A DNA stretch of 64,000 nucleotides, taken from NCBI RefSeq assembly GCF_028596025.1, contig NZ_CP117167.1:4464001-4528000 (forward strand), in the 5' to 3' direction. Source of the stretch: Mucilaginibacter jinjuensis (GTDB taxonomy: Bacteria; Bacteroidota; Bacteroidia; Sphingobacteriales; Sphingobacteriaceae). Shown in pieces: positions 16,701 through 24,062 of this stretch (positions are counted from its first letter, which is position 1; every line of letters starts with the position of its first letter). The position numbers and the translations under genes were made by a program. The notes beneath the pieces are model-generated. The model saw only the letters and a list, made by a program, of their open reading frames with translations. It was not told the DNA's origin and did no database searches.

Positions 16701-16880
16701 ATGAAAAAATTAATCATAGCAGCAGCAGTAATATTAACAGCATCATTCACCGCCTGCACAAAAGATAACAGTGTTCAGCCAACTTCAGTTAGCACTAAAA
16801 AATTAGCAGATGACGGCAACAAACAAGACCTGGGACAAGCAGATTCTAACAAACAAGATTTAGGTCAGGCTGATTTGTAA
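16701..16880 (+). CDS. small lipoprotein with two NKQDLGQAD repeats, paralog 5
   Basis: A 59-residue precursor: signal peptide MKKLIIAAAVILTASFTA, Cys, the shared linker, and repeats joined by Ser instead of Ala (NKQDLGQAD-S-NKQDLGQAD-L). The first repeat uses the rarer codons gac-ctg-gga-caa-gca-gat and still encodes the same residues. It lies 63 bp before the ten-repeat gene. Function unknown. Confidence 0.8.
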   Translation: MKKLIIAAAVILTASFTACTKDNSVQPTSVSTKKLADDGNKQDLGQADSNKQDLGQADL

Positions 16881-16943
16881 GCCAATTACACAAACACTAT
16901 ATCATCTTCTATAACAACTATTACATTTTTAAAATCGCAAATC

Positions 16944-17369
16944 ATGAAAAATCTAATCATAGCAACAGCAATCGTATTATCAGCTTCTTTTACCGTATCA
17001 GCAAAATATAGCACTCAAAATTTAGTAGCCAACAAACAAGATTTAGGTCAGGCTGACTATGCTGCTTTGGGTAACAAACAAGATCTTGGTCAAGCAGATG
17101 CTAACAAACAAGACCTAGGACAAGCTGACGGTAACAAACAAGATTTAGGTCAGGCTGATTATGCTGCTTTGGGTAACAAACAAGACCTTGGTCAAGCTGA
17201 TGCTAACAAACAGGATTTAGGACAAGCTGATGGCAACAAACAAGATTTAGGCCAGGCTGATTATGCTGCTCTTGGTAACAAACAAGATTTAGGTGAAGCT
17301 GACGCTAACAAACAAGATTTAGGCCAGGCAGATAGCAACAAACAAGATTTAGGACAAGCTGACGCTTAA
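16944..17369 (+). CDS. secreted protein with ten NKQDLGQAD repeats
   Basis: A 141-residue protein: signal peptide MKNLIIATAIVLSASFTVSA (Sec type, with no lipobox Cys), a short linker KYSTQNLVA, then ten nine-residue repeats to the C terminus. Spacers alternate in a higher-order pattern: YAALG, A, G, YAALG, A, G, YAALG, A, S, A. The eighth repeat alone carries a change (GEAD for GQAD). It should be released to the periplasm or exported rather than lipid-anchored. The period-3 superpattern (about 114 bp) shows that the gene grew by duplication of three-repeat blocks. The mature protein would be hydrophilic and probably unstructured or solenoid-like. Function unknown. Confidence 0.82.
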   Translation: MKNLIIATAIVLSASFTVSAKYSTQNLVANKQDLGQADYAALGNKQDLGQADANKQDLGQADGNKQDLGQADYAALGNKQDLGQADANKQDLGQADGNKQDLGQADYAALGNKQDLGEADANKQDLGQADSNKQDLGQADA

Positions 17370-17430
17370 TCCCGACGACTGTCTCACCATTAATAACCCT
17401 CCAGTAATCAAACAATAAGATAACAACACC

Positions 17431-17604
17431 ATGAAAAAAGCAATAATAGCAATCGCCATAATAGCCGTAGCCGCATTAACTACTTTAACTGTAAGCAGCA
17501 AAAGCACATCAACAAAACCGGTAGAGCTAACTAAAGTAAACAGCAGCGAGTTGGTAAAGAAAAGCTTTACAGCACCAAAAAGCGATCTTTCTTCTATAGA
17601 CTAA
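17431..17604 (+). CDS. small secreted peptide at the end of the NKQDLGQAD array
   Basis: A 57-residue precursor with a strong signal peptide (MKKAIIAIAIIAVAALTTLTVSS) and a hydrophilic, Lys/Ser-rich mature part of about 34 residues (KSTSTKPVELTKVNSSELVKKS...SSID). It lacks the NKQDLGQAD motif and a lipobox Cys. Spacing (61 bp) and direction match the array, so it is probably in the same transcript. It ends 6 bases before the stop of the convergent GDSL gene, and no terminator hairpin is seen in that gap. Family not recognised. Confidence 0.65.
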   Translation: MKKAIIAIAIIAVAALTTLTVSSKSTSTKPVELTKVNSSELVKKSFTAPKSDLSSID

Positions 17605-17610
17605 TTGATG

Positions 17611-18561
17611 TTAGTGGGCAACAATCATTTTTTTGCTTATATGCTGCCCACCCACCTGCATAGAATATATATAAACACCGGTAGGTAAATCGCCCATAGA
17701 GGCAGTTAGTTCGTGGTAGCCGGCGCTCTGATAATCGTCATAAACATTTTTAACGATAGCCCCGGTCATACTGTAAAGTTTAATTTGAACCCTGCCGGCC
17801 TGCGATAAACTAAAACCTATTTTAGTATCATCTTTTACCGGGTTTGGATAATTTTGGTTCAAACCTATTAGTAACAACTTATCCTCGATAGCCTGGTTTA
17901 CGGTATCAAACCAAACAAAAGCTACCACTTCGTTCCCCTGTGGGTTAGGGTGAATATCATCTCCATACAAAGTCCAGTCGCGGCCCAGCGCCTTATTTAT
18001 ATCGGCAACGTATAAATTATTATCCTTCGCAATTTTCTTATAAAGCGCATTGAGTTGCTTAATGTATAGATTGATGGCTTTATTCTGATCGCTTTTGGTA
18101 TCGTTAAAAAACTGAAGCGTGCCTATAATAGGTATCAGGTTATTTTTTAAAGCCTGGGCTACATAAAACCTCATATTTTTTTCGGTTTCACTGATCTTCA
18201 TTCTTTTCTGATACATGGCAATGGCGTCATTAGCCCCCATTAATATCAGAAAGAAGCCCGTACGGCCTGCTATTGCCCCCGGAAAGCGCACTAAACCTTG
18301 CGTAGTTGTTTCGCCGGGTACGCCATTATTAGTAATACTTACTGTTTTACCGATATAACAATGTTCAAAATCTGCTTGTAGTGGCGCCTGGAAGGTACCA
18401 TGTATCCCAAATACTGTGCTTGCACCAAAAGTGGTAATGTTTATGCTGTCTTTACTGTAAAACTTAGATGCTGCACTACAACTCGGCATTTGAGCATATA
18501 ATGCGCCCGAAATGGAAAAAGATAATAATATAGTAAGGAGGAGTATCTTCCTGATGCTCAT
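17611..18561 (-). CDS. GDSL/SGNH-family esterase with type IX secretion sorting domain
   Basis: A 316-residue exported hydrolase. Signal peptide 1-23 (ALYAQ), then an SGNH domain at 36-225: block I ITTFGASTVFG with the nucleophile Ser 48 (Ala-Ser-Thr instead of Asp-Ser-Leu), block III LMGANDAI with the oxyanion Asn, and block V GDDIHPNPQG with the catalytic Asp and His. Residues 230-316 are a type A T9SS C-terminal domain (LNQNYPNPVKDDTKIGFSL...LPTGVYIYSMQVGG...KKMIVAH), which directs export by the type IX secretion system. It probably deacylates polysaccharide or lipid substrates outside the cell. It converges with the repeat array. No operon partner. Confidence 0.92.
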   Translation of the reverse strand: MSIRKILLLTILLSFSISGALYAQMPSCSAASKFYSKDSINITTFGASTVFGIHGTFQAPLQADFEHCYIGKTVSITNNGVPGETTTQGLVRFPGAIAGRTGFFLILMGANDAIAMYQKRMKISETEKNMRFYVAQALKNNLIPIIGTLQFFNDTKSDQNKAINLYIKQLNALYKKIAKDNNLYVADINKALGRDWTLYGDDIHPNPQGNEVVAFVWFDTVNQAIEDKLLLIGLNQNYPNPVKDDTKIGFSLSQAGRVQIKLYSMTGAIVKNVYDDYQSAGYHELTASMGDLPTGVYIYSMQVGGQHISKKMIVAH

Positions 18562-18853
18562 TGTTAATTTGCCGACTTTATTTGTATCTGTAAAATATAA
18601 TTATCTACGATGCTATAAACGGATAATTTACTACCCGTATTAACTATCAGGCAAATTAAATACCAGAGTTTAAGCAATCAGTTTAAATCGGTTGCAAAGA
18701 TAGTTAATATCTTGGCTGCTAACACCTTAAAAGCATGTTAACATATTGTTAAACATACTGCTTTTTTACCTTTTTACAAAGGGACTATAATTTACGAGGA
18801 ATAATCAGCAAAATGTTCTACAGCATAAATATATTTGTCACAAACTTTTAATA

Positions 18854-20224
18854 ATGGAACAGATTAAACAATATATCGAACAAAACCGGGAGCGTTTTCT
18901 GGAAGAGCTTTTCGAACTATTACGTTTCCCGTCGGTAAGCGCCGACCCTAAGTACAAAGATTCGGTTTTAAAAACTGCCGATTATGTGGCCGAGAAACTG
19001 AAACAGGCCGGTGCTGATAATGTAGAGGTATGCCCAACTGCCGGTTACCCTATTGTTTATGGCGAAAAAATTATTGACACTACCCTGCCAACCGTATTGG
19101 TTTATGGCCACTACGATGTGCAACCACCGGATCCATTGGAGTTATGGAAAACCCCGCCGTTTGAGCCAACGGTACGTGATGGTAAAATTTATGCCCGTGG
19201 CGCCTGCGACGATAAAGGCCAGTTTTACATGCACGTAAAAGCTTTTGAGCTGATGATGAAAACAGACACCCTGCCCTGCAACATTAAATTTATGATTGAG
19301 GGTGAGGAAGAAGTAGGTTCAAACAACCTGGGCATTTATGTAAAAGCTAACAAAGAGCGTTTAAAAGCCGATGTGGTTTTAATTTCTGATACCTCGATGA
19401 TCAGCATGGAAAACCCATCGTTAGAGACTGGTTTACGTGGGTTATCATATCTTGAAGTTGAAGTTGTTGGCCCCAACCGCGATTTACACTCTGGTGTATA
19501 TGGTGGCGCGGTGGCTAACCCGATCACCATCCTTTCTAAAATGATTGCTTCATTACACGACGAAAACAATCATATTACCATCCCTGGTTTTTATGATAAA
19601 GTTTTGGTGCTGACTGATGAAGAGAAAAAAGCATTAAACAGTGCACCTTATGACGAGGAAGAATACAAAACTGATCTTGATGTACAAGAGCTTTGGGGCG
19701 AAAAAGGCTATTCAACCTTCGAGCGTACCGGCACACGCCCTACGCTGGAAGTAAACGGTATTTGGGGTGGTTACATTGGCGAAGGGGCTAAAACAGTATT
19801 GCCATCAAAGGCCAATGCTAAAATTTCGATGCGTTTGGTACCAAACCAAACTTCGGACGAGATCACCAAGATCTTTACCGATCACTTTGAGAAAATTGCG
19901 CCAAAATCTGTTAAAGTAACCGTAACCCCTCACCACGGTGGCGAGCCTGTTGTTACGCCTACTGATAGCGTGGCTTACAAAGCAGCGCAAAAAGCAATTA
20001 CAGAGTCATTCGGTAAAGCGCCTATCCCAACACGCGGTGGCGGCAGTATCCCAATTGTAGCTTTATTTGAGGCTGAACTGGGCATTAAAACTGTGTTAAT
20101 GGGCTTTGGTCTAGATAGCGATGCGTTGCACTCACCTAACGAGAAGTACGATATTTTTAACTACTACAAAGGCATTGAAACGCTGCCATTGTTCCATAAA
20201 TATTTTGCTGAACTTAGTAAATAA
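18854..20224 (+). CDS. M20-family dipeptidase/metallopeptidase
   Basis: A 456-residue cytosolic di-zinc M20 peptidase of the carnosinase/CNDP-like type. Metal and catalytic motifs: VYGHYDVQPPD (first His and catalytic Asp), RGACDDKGQ (bridging Asp), EGEEEVGS (general-base Glu and zinc Glu) and a C-terminal His in DALHSPNEKYDI. The dimerisation lid lies at about residues 210-330 (LHSGVYGG near its start). It likely cleaves dipeptides. The 290-bp upstream region is AT-rich and includes 'gttaacatattgttaaac' inverted words but no gene. It is monocistronic. Confidence 0.93.
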   Translation: MEQIKQYIEQNRERFLEELFELLRFPSVSADPKYKDSVLKTADYVAEKLKQAGADNVEVCPTAGYPIVYGEKIIDTTLPTVLVYGHYDVQPPDPLELWKTPPFEPTVRDGKIYARGACDDKGQFYMHVKAFELMMKTDTLPCNIKFMIEGEEEVGSNNLGIYVKANKERLKADVVLISDTSMISMENPSLETGLRGLSYLEVEVVGPNRDLHSGVYGGAVANPITILSKMIASLHDENNHITIPGFYDKVLVLTDEEKKALNSAPYDEEEYKTDLDVQELWGEKGYSTFERTGTRPTLEVNGIWGGYIGEGAKTVLPSKANAKISMRLVPNQTSDEITKIFTDHFEKIAPKSVKVTVTPHHGGEPVVTPTDSVAYKAAQKAITESFGKAPIPTRGGGSIPIVALFEAELGIKTVLMGFGLDSDALHSPNEKYDIFNYYKGIETLPLFHKYFAELSK

Positions 20225-20295
20225 TAACTTTTAGTTAATTTTATAAAACAAGATGTAAAATCGGGTGTTATATTCATAACTAATTTAATAAAGTT

Positions 20296-20433
20296 ATGGC
20301 AACTACCAGAGAAAAATCATCAAGCAAAAGTGAAGCCTCAAAAGAGTTGAGGAGTCCAAACACATCGAAACAAGAAAAGAGCGCTGCCGCAAAAAATCTG
20401 AGCAGCGGTTCTAAAAAAAGCAGCGGTAAATAA
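20296..20433 (+). CDS. small Ser/Lys-rich basic protein
   Basis: A 45-residue ORF (MATTREKSSSKSEASKELR... ending SSGSKKSSGK), almost wholly Ser, Lys, Ala, Glu and Thr, so low-complexity and disordered. It has an ATG start and its own strong terminator 8 bases after the stop, which supports it being a real transcript. Small proteins of this kind are often listed as hypothetical in Sphingobacteriaceae. Nucleic-acid binding or a stress role would be guesses. Confidence 0.6.
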   Translation: MATTREKSSSKSEASKELRSPNTSKQEKSAAAKNLSSGSKKSSGK

Positions 20434-20440
20434 CCGCATA

Positions 20441-20485
20441 AAAACAAGAAAGCCCCGATATAAATTGGGGCTTTCTTGTTTTTAA
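20441..20485 (+). terminator. Strong terminator after the Ser/Lys-rich gene
   Basis: A 16-bp perfect stem (aaaacaagaaagcccc/ggggctttcttgtttt, 20441-20456 with 20467-20482) with a 10-base loop, followed by T. Confidence 0.9.
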
Positions 20486-20507
20486 ACCTTTTGTGTGCCT
20501 ATCTTTA
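20477..20507 (+). promoter_or_regulatory. Promoter of dgt
   Basis: TTG (20477-20479) and TATCTTTA (20500-20507, one mismatch to TAnnTTTG) are 20 bases apart. The transcript would begin around 20513, so the GTG at 20493 cannot be the start codon of dgt. Confidence 0.5.
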
Positions 20508-20516
20508 GCACTCGAT

Positions 20517-21872
20517 ATGAGTGTTATGCAATGGGATAAGCTGCTGTCATCAAAAAGATGGGGCAACGAACATAAAAGTTATACAGACCCGGACTTGGCC
20601 AGGTCGCAGTTCCAGGTTGATTATGACCGGCTGATATTTTCATCCCCTTTCCGCAGGCTGCAAAACAAAACCCAGGTTTTCCCATTACCGGGCAGTGTAT
20701 TTGTACATAACCGCCTCACGCACAGCCTTGAGGTTGCCAGCGTTGGCCGATCATTAGGCCGAATATTTTACAACAAACTCAAAAAAGAAAATCCACAGCT
20801 CGATGAGCAATACCCGCTGATTAGCGAGGTGGGCAATATAGTTGCCGCAGCTTGTATAGCGCACGATATGGGTAACCCCGCCTTCGGTCACTCGGGCGAG
20901 AGCGCCATTTCTAATTATTTTATTGAGGGCGAAGGCAAGCAATACAAAGATCAGCTCAACGAACATCAATGGGCCGATCTCATTAATTTTGAAGGTAATG
21001 CCAATGCACTTCGCATACTGACGCACTCGTTTACCGGTAAAGGCAATGGGGCATTTGCACTCACCTACTCTACTTTAGCGGCCATTGTTAAATACCCCTG
21101 CGAGGCTATTGTTGGTGGTGATAAAAAGCATATCTACACTAAAAAATATGGTTTCTTCCAATCGGAGAAGGCAGTTTTTGAGAAGATTGCTGTAGAACTT
21201 GGTTTAGCCCAGGCACAGGAAGATCCTATTAAATATAAACGCCATCCGCTGGTTTATTTGGTTGAAGCGGCCGATGATATTTGTTATAACATCATCGATC
21301 TGGAAGATGCTCACCGCCTCAAAATATTATCATACGAACAGGTTGAAGTGCTTTTACTTCCGCTTTGCGAAAGCCCTACGCTACCGGATAAATTAAAGGC
21401 CGATTTTGGCGATGATGATGCCAAGGTAAGCTTTATGCGGGCAATTGCCATTGGTAAGCTGGTTACGGCTTGCTCAGATATCTTCTTCAATAACCAGGAA
21501 GAAATTTTAAAGGGTGATTTCAACAAGAGCCTGACTGATGTATTGCCCGAAAACTTAGCTATAGCCTGGAAAGCAATTGAAACTATTTCCATCAAAAAGA
21601 TCTATAACTATCATTCGGTAATAGAAATTGAAGTGGCTGGTTATAAAGTAATGGGTGGATTATTGGAAGAATTTATCCCAGCCTTAATCAACAACGAAAG
21701 CAAATACCATAAAAAATTAGTGAACCTTATCCCAGCACAGTTTATCAATGACAAACCTGATCTATACTCTAAGATCCAAAGTGTACTGGATTTTGTATCA
21801 GGCATGACAGATATTTACGCCGTTGAAATGTACCGGAAGATAAAAGGCATCTCCTTCCCTTCTATACACTAA
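20517..21872 (+). CDS. dgt: deoxyguanosinetriphosphate triphosphohydrolase
   Basis: A 451-residue HD-domain dGTPase that hydrolyses dGTP to deoxyguanosine and triphosphate. The N-terminal segment MQWDKLLSSKRWG and YDRLIFSSPFRRLQNKTQVFP are family signatures. The HD metal site is formed by RLTHSLEVASVG and ACIAHDMGNPAFGHSGE. YLVEAADDICYNIIDLEDA supplies the later Asp. The ATG at 20517 (or 20526) is preferred over the upstream GTG because the latter lies before the predicted transcription start. The 3' end overlaps the convergent epimerase gene by 11 bp. Confidence 0.93.
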   Translation: MSVMQWDKLLSSKRWGNEHKSYTDPDLARSQFQVDYDRLIFSSPFRRLQNKTQVFPLPGSVFVHNRLTHSLEVASVGRSLGRIFYNKLKKENPQLDEQYPLISEVGNIVAAACIAHDMGNPAFGHSGESAISNYFIEGEGKQYKDQLNEHQWADLINFEGNANALRILTHSFTGKGNGAFALTYSTLAAIVKYPCEAIVGGDKKHIYTKKYGFFQSEKAVFEKIAVELGLAQAQEDPIKYKRHPLVYLVEAADDICYNIIDLEDAHRLKILSYEQVEVLLLPLCESPTLPDKLKADFGDDDAKVSFMRAIAIGKLVTACSDIFFNNQEEILKGDFNKSLTDVLPENLAIAWKAIETISIKKIYNYHSVIEIEVAGYKVMGGLLEEFIPALINNESKYHKKLVNLIPAQFINDKPDLYSKIQSVLDFVSGMTDIYAVEMYRKIKGISFPSIH

Positions 21873-22974
21873 AACGCTCGCATTTAGCCAGGAAGTCATC
21901 ATCTGCATCAGCACCTATACCGGGTGCGTCTGAAATGTGCAGATGATAACCATCGTAACTTACGCCGCCAATGCATGGGTCCTCGAGGTGACCAAGCATG
22001 CAGGTATCCATATCATAAAAATGGATGTTCGGGCTGGCGTACACAAAATGTAGTTTAGCGCTTAGGGCAATCCGGCTTTCGAGCATACCACCCATCATGC
22101 ATGGGATGCCTTTGGCTGCAGCCTCATCATGAATCCTTCTGGCCTCCAAAATGCCACCAGACTTAGCCATCTTAATATTAATATAATCGCATGAACCGCT
22201 ATTGATTTGTCGGCGTGCATCATGATGATTATAAACGCTTTCATCGGCCATAATTTTCACAGGCGAAAGTTTCATTAGTTCGGGTAGCTTGTCATCATAC
22301 CAGGTGCGCATGGGCTGTTCGCAAAATTCAACGCTCAAGCTTCCCATTCCTTGTAAAGCGAACACAGCATCATCAAAACCCCAGCCCTGGTTAGCATCAA
22401 TGCGGATTTTCATATCCTGTCCAACAGCTTCCCGGATCTGGCGAATGCGTTCTACATCCTCCTTCGCATCTTTACCCAGTTTCACTTTTAATATCATTGC
22501 GCCAAGCTGTTTAAATTCCATCGCTCGTTGGGCCATATATTCAGGTGCAGCAATACCGATGGTAATATCGGTTTCCACATCTCTACGCTCTCCACCCAAA
22601 AACTTAAATAGTGGCAAATCTGCATTCTTAGCAGCAATGTCATACAAAGCAATATCGAAAGCACTTTTGATAGTCGTGTTTCCGGCAGTGAAACTATGCA
22701 ATTGCTGCATGCGGGCTGGGATATCTAACGCATCCTGTCCTTTCCATAACCGGGCAAACTCTTTAGCCATTACCAGGCAGGTATCCTGCGTTTCACCAAC
22801 AATCATCGGGAAGGCAGAGCACTCACCTACACCGTAAATGCCTGCATCAGTATGTACACGAATAAAAGTATTTTGTGCCGAATCCATGGTGCCGGTAGCA
22901 ATAGTAAAGGGTTCCATTTTAATGCTAAAACGGTAAATATCAATGCCGGTAATTAAAACTTGTTGCTCTGCCAC
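21862..22974 (-). CDS. L-Ala-D/L-Glu (dipeptide) epimerase, enolase superfamily
   Basis: A 370-residue enolase-superfamily enzyme of the dipeptide-epimerase group, which interconverts L-Ala-D-Glu and L-Ala-L-Glu during murein peptide recycling. Catalytic features: the KxK lysine pair (MILKVKLG), metal ligands in RIDANQGW (Asp), CEQPM (Glu) and MADESV (Asp), and the second base in IKMAKSGG (Lys). A Gly/Met motif CMMGGMLESRI lies late in the barrel. The N-terminal capping domain covers about residues 1-125. Overlap with dgt is tail-to-tail, 11 bp. Exact substrate cannot be fixed by sequence. Confidence 0.9.
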   Translation of the reverse strand: MAEQQVLITGIDIYRFSIKMEPFTIATGTMDSAQNTFIRVHTDAGIYGVGECSAFPMIVGETQDTCLVMAKEFARLWKGQDALDIPARMQQLHSFTAGNTTIKSAFDIALYDIAAKNADLPLFKFLGGERRDVETDITIGIAAPEYMAQRAMEFKQLGAMILKVKLGKDAKEDVERIRQIREAVGQDMKIRIDANQGWGFDDAVFALQGMGSLSVEFCEQPMRTWYDDKLPELMKLSPVKIMADESVYNHHDARRQINSGSCDYINIKMAKSGGILEARRIHDEAAAKGIPCMMGGMLESRIALSAKLHFVYASPNIHFYDMDTCMLGHLEDPCIGGVSYDGYHLHISDAPGIGADADDDFLAKCERFSV

Positions 22975-23047
22975 TGTCAGTATTGTGTTAAACTATGTAT
23001 GCAAACGCTAAAATACAATAAGTAATGCCTTTTGCAGTTTATAATGC

Positions 23048-23078
23048 TTTGTACATTAACACAATTAATTTATATTTG
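23048..23078 (+). promoter_or_regulatory. Consensus promoter of the DUF4290 gene
   Basis: TTTG (23048-23051) and TATATTTG (23071-23078) are separated by 19 bases, a perfect Bacteroidota consensus. The predicted leader of about 100 bases runs to the ATG at 23184. This promoter may also serve murA. Confidence 0.75.
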
Positions 23079-23183
23079 CGTTACTACAAGATAATATTTA
23101 CAAATTCTCATTTTTACTTGCCGGGTGCTCTACGCAACCAAATGCATTAAAAACGAACAAATTATAAAGCTTTAAAGATTTAC

Positions 23184-23918
23184 ATGGCGTCACTTACTAA
23201 GCCGGTTTCTGAATTTGATTACAATTCAACCAGAAACAAACTGATCCTGTCTGAATACGGTCGTAACGTACAGAACATGGTTAAATATATTGTTGAACTA
23301 CCCACCAAAGAAGAACGTAACCGTTATGCACAGGTTGTAATAGACCTGATGGGTTTTCTAAACCCGCACCTGCGCGATGTTGCCGACTTTAAGCATAAGC
23401 TTTGGGACCACCTTCAAATTATATCTAACTACCAGATAGATGTTGACGCACCTTACCCGCCACCAGAGCCTGAAGTATTGGCTGCTAAACCGGCTCCATT
23501 AAGATACCCTAACCAGCGGATCAAATACAAACACTATGGTAAAACCATCGAACTGATGATGGATAAAGCCAAAAGCATTGAAGAGCCTGCCCGCAAGCAG
23601 CACATGGTACAAGCCATTGCCAACTTTATGAAAATGGCTTACGTACAATGGAACAAAGATTCGGTAGCTGACGAAAGCATCATATCTGATCTGAAAGCAA
23701 TGTCGAACGGTGAGCTTACCTTAGAAGAAAACGTAAACCTTAACCGTGTTGAATACCGTACACCTCCGCCCAATAATAACAACCGCGGCCGTACCAATAA
23801 CCAGAATAACAACCCGCGCAACAACAATAACGCACGCAATAACAACAACAATCCGCGTAATAACAACCAGAACAATAATAACAACCGTAACCGTAATATG
23901 GGCGGTAAGAAATATTAA
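23184..23918 (+). CDS. DUF4290 domain-containing protein with Asn/Arg-rich tail
   Basis: A 244-residue protein. Residues 1-185 match DUF4290, an all-helical Bacteroidota family (FDYNSTRNKLILSEYGRNVQ; KHYGKTIELMMDKAKS). Residues 190-244 form a low-complexity tail of Asn runs broken by Arg and Gln, ending NRNRNMGGKKY. It has no signal peptide, so it is cytosolic, and the tail is basic and likely disordered, suited to binding nucleic acid or anionic partners (inference). It sits just upstream of murA, an arrangement frequent in the phylum, which hints at a role linked to envelope synthesis. Function unknown. Confidence 0.9.
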   Translation: MASLTKPVSEFDYNSTRNKLILSEYGRNVQNMVKYIVELPTKEERNRYAQVVIDLMGFLNPHLRDVADFKHKLWDHLQIISNYQIDVDAPYPPPEPEVLAAKPAPLRYPNQRIKYKHYGKTIELMMDKAKSIEEPARKQHMVQAIANFMKMAYVQWNKDSVADESIISDLKAMSNGELTLEENVNLNRVEYRTPPPNNNNRGRTNNQNNNPRNNNNARNNNNNPRNNNQNNNNNRNRNMGGKKY

Positions 23919-24062
23919 TTCTCGGTTAGCGCCTTGGTAGTTTAAGCTTCTTTAACGTAACTTAGCGGCCTGCTTATGCGGCATATTTTATCCATTTACG
24001 GGGCGCTATGCCTTGTACTGGCATAGATCATGTATAGGCAAACCTAACGTTAAAGAAGATAC

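Noticed and set aside
15855..17369. CRISPR-like array of short repeats
   Set aside because: Units are 27-30 bases, in frame, and encode the same peptide within genes with signal peptides. Spacers are 1 or 5 codons and not unique, and no cas genes are near.
23639..23884. Leu-rich minus-strand ORF antisense to the DUF4290 tail
   Set aside because: It is the reverse of Asn codons (aac/aat read as gtt/att and in the other frame as ctg/ttg), a composition artefact.
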